This document shows positions 15,229-22,062 of a stretch of 64,000 bases of DNA, piece by piece. Source of the DNA: Oscillospiraceae bacterium (GTDB taxonomy: Bacteria; Bacillota; Clostridia; Oscillospirales; Oscillospiraceae); contig CAJTFK010000008.1 of the NCBI GenBank assembly GCA_910575505.1, positions 1 through 64,000 on the forward strand, read 5' to 3'. The notes beneath the pieces are model-generated. The model did no database searches and was not told the DNA's origin. It saw nothing but the letters and a program-made list of their open reading frames with translations. The position numbers were made by a program, and so were the translations under genes. Positions within the stretch are counted from its first letter, which is position 1. Each line of letters begins with the position of its first letter.

Positions 15229-16650
15229 ATGGGCGGTTTTTTTGGCGCGATATCCAAACGGGACGTGGTGCTGGACGTGTTTTTCGGCACCGATTATCAC
15301 TCGCATCTGGGCACCCGCCGGGGCGGCATGGCCCTCTATGACCGGGAAGGCGGCTTTCGCCGTCAGATTCACAACATTGAAAATACCCCCTTCCGCACCA
15401 AGTTTGAGAAGGACCTGGGCTCCTTCTGCGGTCAGGCGGGCATCGGCTGCATCAGCGACACGGACCCTCAGCCCCTTCTGATGCGTTCCCATCTGGGAAT
15501 CTATGCCATTTCCACCGTGGGCATCATCAACAATGCCGAGGCCCTGGTGGAGCAGTATTTTTCCGACCATGGACATCAGTTCATGGCCATGAGCTCCGGA
15601 AAGGTCAATTCAACGGAGCTGGTGGCCTCCCTTATCAATCAGAAGGACAACCTGGTTTCCGGCATCCGCTATGCCCAGGAACAGATCGAGGGCTCCATGA
15701 CGATTCTGATTCTCACGCCCCAGGGTATCTACGCTGCCCGGGACCGGCTGGGCCGTCTGCCGGTGCTGATCGGCCAGAGCGATGAGGGGTGCTGTGTGTC
15801 CTTCGAGTCCTTCGCCTATCAGAAACTGGGCTATCAGGACGCCTATGAGCTGGGCCCCCAGGAGATTGTCCGCATCACCCCGGAGGGCTGGGAGACCCTG
15901 GCCCCCGCCGGAAAGGACATGCGCATCTGCGCCTTTCTCTGGACCTACTACGGTTATCCCAACTCCACCTATGAGGGCGTCAACGTGGAGGTCATGCGCT
16001 GCCGCAACGGGGAGATCATGGCCCGGGACGAGGTCCAGCGGGGTCAGCTGCCCAAGGTGGATTATGTGGCGGGGGTGCCGGACTCCGGCGTGCCCCACGC
16101 CATCGGCTTTGCCAACCGCAGCGGCAAGCCCTTTGCCCGGCCCTTTGTGAAGTACACGCCCACCTGGCCCCGGTCCTTCATGCCCGCGGACCAGGGGGTT
16201 CGGAACCAGGTGGCCAAGATGAAGCAGATTCCCGTGACGGAGCTCATCAAGGGCAAGAAGCTCTTGTTTGTGGACGATTCCATCGTCCGGGGCACCCAGC
16301 TCCGGGAGACGGTGGAGTTCCTCTATGCGTCCGGGGCACAGGAGGTCCACATGCGGTCCGCCTGCCCGCCCATCATGTACGGCTGCAAGTATCTGAACTT
16401 TTCCCGCAGCAACTCCGACATGGAGCTCCTCTCCCGAAAGACCATCCAGCGCCTGGAGGGGGACGAGGGACAGGCTCATCTGGAGGAATACGCCGGCGCT
16501 TCTACGGAGCGGGGCCAGTGCATGCTGAAGGCCATCTGCGAGGAAATGGGCTTCGACTCCCTGGGCTATCAGTCCCTGGAAGGACTGCTGGAGGCCGTGG
16601 GCATCGACCGGGAGAAAATCTGCACCTATTGCTGGACAGGAAAGGAATAG
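15229..16650 (+). CDS. amidophosphoribosyltransferase-like protein lacking the N-terminal Cys
   Basis: 473 aa, ATG at 15229 with AAGGAGG. The C-terminal half has the PRPP-binding loop LLFVDDSIVRGTQ and a PurF-like SACPPIMYGC. The N-terminal half is an Ntn-type glutaminase domain, with DYHSHLGTRRGGMA, but it begins MGGFFGA where active PurF has a Cys nucleophile directly after the initiator Met. Without that Cys, glutamine hydrolysis by the usual route is not possible. The enzyme may use free ammonia or be regulatory. No second purF is seen in the window; its place between purC and purM argues for a role in purine synthesis. Confidence 0.85.
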   Translation: MGGFFGAISKRDVVLDVFFGTDYHSHLGTRRGGMALYDREGGFRRQIHNIENTPFRTKFEKDLGSFCGQAGIGCISDTDPQPLLMRSHLGIYAISTVGIINNAEALVEQYFSDHGHQFMAMSSGKVNSTELVASLINQKDNLVSGIRYAQEQIEGSMTILILTPQGIYAARDRLGRLPVLIGQSDEGCCVSFESFAYQKLGYQDAYELGPQEIVRITPEGWETLAPAGKDMRICAFLWTYYGYPNSTYEGVNVEVMRCRNGEIMARDEVQRGQLPKVDYVAGVPDSGVPHAIGFANRSGKPFARPFVKYTPTWPRSFMPADQGVRNQVAKMKQIPVTELIKGKKLLFVDDSIVRGTQLRETVEFLYASGAQEVHMRSACPPIMYGCKYLNFSRSNSDMELLSRKTIQRLEGDEGQAHLEEYAGASTERGQCMLKAICEEMGFDSLGYQSLEGLLEAVGIDREKICTYCWTGKE

Positions 16651-16730
16651 ACAGGAGATGGATCGGAGACGGCAAAGAGGGCCTTCGCAAATGACAGGCT
16701 GTCTCCTGCATCAGAATCAAGGAGGTTGTT

Positions 16731-17798
16731 ATGGAACATTCCCATTCCTCTGCCTATGCCGCCGCCGGGGTGGACATCACCGCCGGTTACGAGGGTGTGC
16801 GGCTGATGAAGCCCTTTGTGGAGCGGACGAGGATTCCCGGCGTGGTTTCCGGCATCGGGGGCTTCGGCGGACTGTTCGCCCCGGATCTCTCGGGCATGAC
16901 GGAACCGGTGTTTGTATCCGGCACCGACGGCGTGGGCACCAAGCTCCGGCTGGCCCAGCTGCTGGACCGGCACGACACCGTCGGAATCGACTGCGTGGCC
17001 ATGTGCGTCAACGACATCATCTGCTGCGGAGCGAAGCCCCTCTTTTTCCTGGACTACATTGCCATCGGCAAAAACGACGCGGAAAAGGTGGCCTCCATCG
17101 TCTCCGGCGTGGCGGAGGGCTGCGTCCAGTCCGGCTGCGCCCTCATCGGCGGCGAGACGGCGGAGCACCCCGGCGTCATGGCCCCGGATGACTACGATAT
17201 TGCGGGCTTTGCCGTGGGCGTGGTGGACAGGCCGAAAATCATCGACCCCGCCAGGGTCCGGGAGGGGGACGCGCTGATCGGCCTGCCCTCCTCCGGCGTC
17301 CACTCCAACGGCTTTTCCCTGGTGCGGAAGGTGTTTGACATTGAGCACGCTGACCTGACCGCCCCTCTGGAGGAGCTGGAGGGGAAAAGTCTGGGTGAGG
17401 TTCTGCTGGCCCCCACAAAAATCTATGTCAAAGCCGTTCTGGCCCTGCTGGAAGCGGGAATCGACCTCCACGGCACGTCCCACATCACCGGCGGCGGGTT
17501 CTACGAGAATGTCCCCCGGATGCTGCCCCAGGGACTGGAGGCGCGGTTTTACGCGGCCCGGCTGCCCCGGCTTCCTATTTTTGAGCTGATCGCAAAGCGG
17601 GGGAACATCTCTGAGCGGGACATGTTCAACACCTTCAACATGGGCCTGGGCATGGTGCTGGCGGTTCCGCAGGACCAGACGGAAAAGGCTCTGGAGCTTC
17701 TGCATGCCGCCGGAGAGACGGACGCGGAGGAGGTGGGCTGCGTGGCCCGGGGGGACGCCGGCGTTTCCTTCTGCGAGGTCTGCCCCCCGGTGGTGTGA
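16731..17798 (+). CDS. purM: PurM, AIR synthetase
   Basis: 355 aa, ATG at 16731 with AAGGAGG. N-terminal YAAAGVDITAGYEGVRLMK, GTDGVGTKLRLA and DCVAMCVNDI are classic PurM motifs for ATP and FGAM binding, and GGGFYENVPRML occurs in the second half. It closes the imidazole ring to give AIR. The 80-base gap before it contains a CAGGAGA/TCTCCTG inverted repeat. purN begins immediately after it. Confidence 0.96.
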   Translation: MEHSHSSAYAAAGVDITAGYEGVRLMKPFVERTRIPGVVSGIGGFGGLFAPDLSGMTEPVFVSGTDGVGTKLRLAQLLDRHDTVGIDCVAMCVNDIICCGAKPLFFLDYIAIGKNDAEKVASIVSGVAEGCVQSGCALIGGETAEHPGVMAPDDYDIAGFAVGVVDRPKIIDPARVREGDALIGLPSSGVHSNGFSLVRKVFDIEHADLTAPLEELEGKSLGEVLLAPTKIYVKAVLALLEAGIDLHGTSHITGGGFYENVPRMLPQGLEARFYAARLPRLPIFELIAKRGNISERDMFNTFNMGLGMVLAVPQDQTEKALELLHAAGETDAEEVGCVARGDAGVSFCEVCPPVV

Positions 17799-17800
17799 GT

Positions 17801-18412
17801 ATGGGCAGGGCGAGAATTGCCGTCCTGGTCTCCGGCGGCGGAACGAATCTGGAGGCCCTTCTGAACGCTCAGGAGCGGGGAGAGATTCCCCATGGCGAGA
17901 TCGTCGTGGTGCTGTCCAGCGCTGCCGGGGCCTATGCCCTGGAGCGGGCGAAAAACCACGGCGTCCCCGGCTTCGCCGTCCCCCGGAGGGGACGGACCCA
18001 GGGGGAGTTTGAAGCCGGGCTGACGGAAAAGCTGACCGAATATGGGGCGGAGGTTATTATTCTGGCAGGCTTTCTCTCCATTTTGTCGGAGGCGTTTGTG
18101 AAATGCTGGCCGGACCGGATCCTGAACGTCCACCCGGCCCTGATTCCCTCCTTCTGCGGCAGGGGGATGTACGGACTGAAGGTTCACGAGGCCGCCCTTG
18201 AGAAGGGCGTCAAGGTCACCGGGGCCACGGTGCACCTGGTCAACGAGATACCCGACGGCGGAACCATCCTGCTGCAAAAGGCGGTGGAGGTCCTCCCCGG
18301 CGACACGCCGGAGGTTTTGCAGCGCCGGGTGATGGAGCAGGCGGAGTGGGTCCTCCTGCCCCAGGCGGCGGAGCTGGTATGCCGCCGGGCGGCGGAAGAA
18401 GAGAGAGTCTGA
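17801..18412 (+). CDS. purN: PurN, GAR transformylase
   Basis: About 203 aa. The ATG at 17801 lies two bases after the purM stop (a GTG at 17795 overlaps that stop and is an alternative start). LVSGGGTNLEALL at the N-terminus, LAGFLSILSEAF, and NVHPALIPSFCGRGMYG with the formyl-transfer His are diagnostic, as is GATVHLVNEIPDGG. It formylates glycinamide ribonucleotide using 10-formyl-tetrahydrofolate. The close packing implies co-translation with purM. Confidence 0.94.
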   Translation: MGRARIAVLVSGGGTNLEALLNAQERGEIPHGEIVVVLSSAAGAYALERAKNHGVPGFAVPRRGRTQGEFEAGLTEKLTEYGAEVIILAGFLSILSEAFVKCWPDRILNVHPALIPSFCGRGMYGLKVHEAALEKGVKVTGATVHLVNEIPDGGTILLQKAVEVLPGDTPEVLQRRVMEQAEWVLLPQAAELVCRRAAEEERV

Positions 18413-18437
18413 CCCCAACGGCTTTTCAGTTTTCAGA

Positions 18438-18506
18438 AAGGAGTGGTACCGTGAAGCGCGGACTTGACAGCGCCTCCTGAAAAATCAAATTTTTTAGGAG
18501 GCTGTT
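18438..18506 (+). promoter_or_regulatory. candidate translational attenuator (RBS-sequestering hairpin)
   Basis: Bases 18472-18485 (GCCTCCTGAAAAAT) pair over 14 positions (one G-U) with 18489-18502 (ATTTTTTAGGAGGC) around a 3-base loop. The AGGAGG of the cat-like gene (18496-18501) is fully inside the stem. A leader frame with its own strong site runs into the left arm, so a ribosome stalled near codon 6 would open the stem. No U-run follows, so it is not an obvious terminator. Confidence 0.75.
18451..18480 (+). CDS. 9-codon leader peptide of the cat-like gene
   Basis: A GTG-started frame, MKRGLDSAS then TGA, with a strong AAAGGAG site (18438-18444) at proper spacing. Its last two sense codons and stop form the start of the left arm of the hairpin that hides the ribosome binding site of the following gene. 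The layout copies the nine-codon leaders of inducible cat genes in Gram-positives. That it is translated is inferred. Confidence 0.6.
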   Translation: MKRGLDSAS

Positions 18507-19148
18507 ATGCATTTTCGAAAACTGGATATGGAGACCTGGGAACGGGCTCCTATTTACCGGCACTTCATAGACGATCTCCGCTGCGTCATGAGCCTGACGG
18601 TGGAAATCGACGTTACCGATTTTCTGCGGACCCTCCAGGGAAGAGACTGCCACTTTTATCCCTCCATGATCTGGGTAGTCAGCGCCGCCGTAAACTGCCG
18701 GGAGGAACTGCGGATGGGCCGTGACGGGAACGGTGAACCGGGAATCTGGGACGCCGTATCCCCCTACTACGCCCATTTTCATCAAACGGACCGGCGCTTT
18801 TCCAAGCTGGTGACCCCATATGACCCGGATTTCCGGACCTTTTACCGCCAGTATCTGGAGGATCAGTCCCGCCTGGAAAGCTGCCGGGGCTTTGACCAGC
18901 AGGATATCCCGCCCAATATTTTTGACGTCTCCTGCTTGCCCTGGGTCCATTATAAGAGCTTTGACATGCACATTTTTGATTCCGGCACATGGCTGGCCCC
19001 GGTGGTCACCTGGGGCCGCTATGCGGAGAACCGGGACGGCAGAATGACCCTGCCCCTCTCCCTGAATCTCCACCATGCCGCCGGAGACGGCTATCACCTC
19101 TGCCGGTTCTTCTCCGACGTGGAGGATTGGATGAAACAAATTGACTGA
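18507..19148 (+). CDS. chloramphenicol acetyltransferase-like protein (CAT type A fold)
   Basis: 213 aa, ATG five bases after AGGAGG. The C-terminal LNLHHAAGDGYHLCRFF is the CAT active-site segment with the catalytic His (HHAxxDGYH), and FYPSMIWVVSAAVN, FSKLVTPY and NIFDVSCLPWVHY follow the CAT order. Length matches classical CAT (about 215 aa). It acetylates chloramphenicol or another hydroxyl substrate with acetyl-CoA; the true substrate cannot be told. It lies between purN and the AICAR transformylase gene, odd company for a resistance-type enzyme, and is preceded by the candidate attenuator. Confidence 0.88.
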   Translation: MHFRKLDMETWERAPIYRHFIDDLRCVMSLTVEIDVTDFLRTLQGRDCHFYPSMIWVVSAAVNCREELRMGRDGNGEPGIWDAVSPYYAHFHQTDRRFSKLVTPYDPDFRTFYRQYLEDQSRLESCRGFDQQDIPPNIFDVSCLPWVHYKSFDMHIFDSGTWLAPVVTWGRYAENRDGRMTLPLSLNLHHAAGDGYHLCRFFSDVEDWMKQID

Positions 19149-19161
19149 TAAGGAGCGCACT

Positions 19162-20340
19162 ATGACGGAACTGGAACTGAAATACGGCTGCAACCCCAAT
19201 CAGAAGCCCTCCCGCATTTTTATGAGGGATGGCGGCGATCTGCCCATTACGGTCCTGAACGGCAGGCCGGGCTATATCAATTTTCTGGACGCCCTGAACT
19301 CCTGGCAGCTGGCCCGGGAGCTGAAAGAGGCCACTGGCCTCCCCGCCGCCGCCAGCTTCAAGCATGTGTCCCCCGCCGGCGCCGCCGTAGGCCTGCCCCT
19401 CAGCGAGACCGAGCGGAGGATGTACTTTGTGGAGGAGTCCGGGGACCTCTCTCCCATTGCCTGCGCCTATATCCGGGCCCGGGGGGCGGACCGGCTGTGC
19501 TCCTACGGCGACTGGGCGGCCCTCTCCGACGTGTGCGACGCCGACACCGCCCGGTATCTCAAGGCCGAGGTCTCCGACGGCATCATCGCCCCCGGCTACA
19601 CGGACGAGGCCCTGGAGATTCTTAAACGTAAGAAGAAGGGCGGCTATAACGTGGTCCGGATTGACCCGGACTACAGGCCCGCCCCCCAGGAGTACAAGGA
19701 CGTCTTCGGCGTCACCTTCCAGCAGGGCCGGAACGAATACCGGATTGACGAGAGTCTTCTGAGCAATATCGTGACGGAGTGTCACGACCTGCCCCGGCAG
19801 GCAAAGACCGATATGCTTGTGGCCCTCATTACCCTGAAATACACCCAGTCCAATTCCGTCTGCTACGTAAAGGACGGCCAGGCCATCGGCGTGGGAGCGG
19901 GCCAGCAGAGCCGCATCCACTGCACCCGTCTTGCGGGGACCAAGGCGGACGGCTGGCGGCTGCGGCAGCACCCCCAGGTGCTGGCCCTGCCCTTTATTGA
20001 GGGCATCCGCCGTCCGGACCGGGACAACGCCATTGACGTGTACCTCTCCGACGAGTGGGAGGACCTTCTGGCGGACGGCGCGTGGCAGCGGGTGTTCACG
20101 GAGCGGCCCCGGCCCCTGAGCCCGGAGGAGAAAAAGGACTGGATTGCCGGGCTGACCGGCGTCACCTGCGGCTCCGACGCCTTCTTCCCCTTCGGGGACA
20201 ACGTGGAGCGGGCGCGAAAGAGCGGCGTGCGGTACATCGTTCAGCCCGGCGGGAGCATCCGGGACGACAACGTCATCGAAACCGCCGACAAATACAATAT
20301 GGTTATGGCTTTCACCGGTATGAGACTTTTCCACCACTGA
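19162..20340 (+). CDS. purH: AICAR transformylase (PurH-like, without IMP cyclohydrolase domain)
   Basis: 392 aa from the ATG at 19162 (AAGGAGCGC upstream). It begins LELKYGCNPNQKPS, the start of the AICAR transformylase domain, and includes SFKHVSPAGAAVG, YTQSNSVCYVKDGQAIGVGAGQQSR and a final GSIRDDNVIETADKYNM. The roughly 200-residue N-terminal IMP cyclohydrolase domain of bifunctional PurH is absent. So the last step to IMP must be done by another protein not in this window. It formylates AICAR with 10-formyl-tetrahydrofolate. Confidence 0.9.
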   Translation: MTELELKYGCNPNQKPSRIFMRDGGDLPITVLNGRPGYINFLDALNSWQLARELKEATGLPAAASFKHVSPAGAAVGLPLSETERRMYFVEESGDLSPIACAYIRARGADRLCSYGDWAALSDVCDADTARYLKAEVSDGIIAPGYTDEALEILKRKKKGGYNVVRIDPDYRPAPQEYKDVFGVTFQQGRNEYRIDESLLSNIVTECHDLPRQAKTDMLVALITLKYTQSNSVCYVKDGQAIGVGAGQQSRIHCTRLAGTKADGWRLRQHPQVLALPFIEGIRRPDRDNAIDVYLSDEWEDLLADGAWQRVFTERPRPLSPEEKKDWIAGLTGVTCGSDAFFPFGDNVERARKSGVRYIVQPGGSIRDDNVIETADKYNMVMAFTGMRLFHH

Positions 20341-20344
20341 TTTC

Positions 20345-20376
20345 AGAGTGGAGAGTAGAGAGTAGAGAGTGGAGAG
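20345..20376. repeat. left heptamer array (AGAGTGG/AGAGTAG)
   Basis: Four to five 7-base units, beginning five bases after the purH stop and ending at the ATG of the four-helix-bundle gene. Its inverted partner is at 20727-20759. Confidence 0.75.
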
Positions 20377-20724
20377 ATGCCTTCTGAGAGTATTGCGTAT
20401 CGGAAAAGTCTGGAGTTTTCCAAGAGAATTGTGGGCCTATACCGTTATCTGAATTCTGAACATAAGGAATATGTGCTGTCAAAACAGATACTTCGTAGCG
20501 GGACCAGCATTGGAGCGAACATTGCAGAGGCGAGATATGGCATCAGCAGAAAGGATTTTGTCTCAAAAATATATATTGCACTTAAAGAGTGCGCGGAAAC
20601 GATTTATTGGCTGGAATTGCTGTATTCCTGTTCATTTATTGGCGAAATGGAATATAAATCCCTTCTTGCGGACTGTGAGGAGCTTCGCAAAATGCTGTCT
20701 GCCACGACACGGACGGCTAAGTAG
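20377..20724 (+). CDS. four-helix bundle protein (23S rRNA intervening-sequence-protein family)
   Basis: 115 aa matching the TIGR02436 four-helix bundle family, relatives of proteins encoded by 23S rRNA intervening sequences and of Avd from diversity-generating retroelements. Typical segments are YRKSLEFSKRIVGLYRYL, LSKQILRSGTSIGANIAEA and KIYIALKECAETIYWLELL. It is clearly lower in GC than the purine genes and lies between inverted heptamer arrays that separate purH from purD. This suggests insertion as a cassette. The function is unknown; basic residues suit RNA binding. Confidence 0.88.
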   Translation: MPSESIAYRKSLEFSKRIVGLYRYLNSEHKEYVLSKQILRSGTSIGANIAEARYGISRKDFVSKIYIALKECAETIYWLELLYSCSFIGEMEYKSLLADCEELRKMLSATTRTAK

Positions 20725-20726
20725 CA

Positions 20727-20759
20727 TCTCCACTCTCCACTCTTCACTCTCCACTCTCA
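20727..20759. repeat. right heptamer array (CTCTCCA/CTCTTCA)
   Basis: Inverted counterpart of the array at 20345-20376. Together they bracket the four-helix-bundle gene within about 350 bases. Confidence 0.75.
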
Positions 20760-20779
20760 CATAGAAAGGTTGTGCTTAG

Positions 20780-22060
20780 ATGAATCTTCTTGTCGTCGGC
20801 GGCGGCGGCCGCGAACACGCCATCATCAAGAAATTGAAGGAAAACCCCTCGGTGGAAACCATCTACGCCCTGCCCGGAAACGGCGGCATCGCCCGGGACG
20901 CGGTCTGTGTCCCGGAGATCGGGGCGACAGACATGGACCGCATTGTGGACTTTGCCAGGTCCCATTCCATCGGCTTCGCCGTGGTGGCCCCGGACGACCC
21001 TCTGGCCCTGGGCTGCGTGGACCGGCTCCACGAGGCGGGGATTCCCTGCTTCGGCCCTGACGCCAAAGCGGCCCGCATTGAGGCCAGCAAGGTCTTTTCC
21101 AAGAACCTGATGAAAAAATACGGCATTCCCACCGCCCGTTACGAGGTCTTTGACGACCCCGCCAAGGCTCTGGCCTATCTGCGGCAGGCGGATTTCCCCA
21201 TTGTGGTCAAGGCCGACGGTCTGGCCCTGGGCAAGGGCGTGCTGATTCCTCAGAACCTGGAAGAGGCCGAGGCGGCGGTGAAGACCATCATGGAGGACAA
21301 GGCCTTCGGTGACTCCGGAAACGAGATCGTCATTGAGGAATTCCTGACGGGCCCGGAGGTCAGCGTCCTGGCGTTTACCGACGGCACGGCCATTGCGCCC
21401 ATGGTCTCCTCCATGGACCACAAGCGGGCGGGGGACGGAGACACCGGGCCGAACACCGGCGGCATGGGCACCGTGGCCCCCAATCCCTGCTATACCCCGG
21501 AGATTGCGGCGGTGTGCATGGAGACCATTTTCCTGCCCACTCTGGGGGCCATGCGGGCGGAGGGCTGTCCCTTCAAGGGCTGTCTGTACTTCGGACTGAT
21601 GCTCACCCCCGACGGACCAAAGGTCATTGAATACAACTGCCGTTTCGGCGACCCGGAGACCCAGGTGGTGCTTCCTCTGCTGAAAACCGACCTGCTGACC
21701 GTCATGCAGGCCGTGGAAAACGAAACCCTGTCCGATTTGCAGGTAGAGTGGTCCGGCGGAGCTGCCGCCTGCGTCATCCTGGCGTCCGGCGGCTACCCCG
21801 GCAGCTATCCCAAGGGGAAGGAAATCACGGTTCCCCAGGATCTGCCCGCCAATGTCACCGTCTACCACGCCGGGGACAGGCTGACGGAGGACGGGAGACT
21901 CGTCACCGGCGGCGGCCGGGTGCTGGGGGTCACCGCCACAGGCGATACCCTGGCACAGGCCCTGAAGGACGCCTATGCCGCCGCGGACGCCATCCGGTTT
22001 GAAGGGAAGTACATGCGCCGCGACATCGGACAGAGGGCCCTGCGGGCCCTGGAGGGATAA
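20780..22060 (+). CDS. purD: PurD, phosphoribosylamine-glycine ligase
   Basis: 426 aa. N-terminal MNLLVVGGGGREHAI, the ATP-grasp region PIVVKADGLALGKGV and SSMDHKRAGDGDTGPNTGGMG, and YNCRFGDPETQVVLP are unmistakable PurD segments. It makes GAR from phosphoribosylamine, glycine and ATP in the cytoplasm. Its start follows the right heptamer array, with AAAGG about 12 bases before the ATG, a weaker site than its neighbours have. purL starts two bases after its stop. Confidence 0.96.
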   Translation: MNLLVVGGGGREHAIIKKLKENPSVETIYALPGNGGIARDAVCVPEIGATDMDRIVDFARSHSIGFAVVAPDDPLALGCVDRLHEAGIPCFGPDAKAARIEASKVFSKNLMKKYGIPTARYEVFDDPAKALAYLRQADFPIVVKADGLALGKGVLIPQNLEEAEAAVKTIMEDKAFGDSGNEIVIEEFLTGPEVSVLAFTDGTAIAPMVSSMDHKRAGDGDTGPNTGGMGTVAPNPCYTPEIAAVCMETIFLPTLGAMRAEGCPFKGCLYFGLMLTPDGPKVIEYNCRFGDPETQVVLPLLKTDLLTVMQAVENETLSDLQVEWSGGAAACVILASGGYPGSYPKGKEITVPQDLPANVTVYHAGDRLTEDGRLVTGGGRVLGVTATGDTLAQALKDAYAAADAIRFEGKYMRRDIGQRALRALEG

Positions 22061-22062
22061 CT

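Noticed and set aside
18472..18502. Intrinsic terminator between purN and the cat-like gene
   Set aside because: The stem is not followed by a U-run and its right arm contains the ribosome binding site, which fits attenuation of translation better.
20345..20759. CRISPR-like repeats around the four-helix-bundle gene
   Set aside because: The units are 7 bases and contiguous, without spacers.
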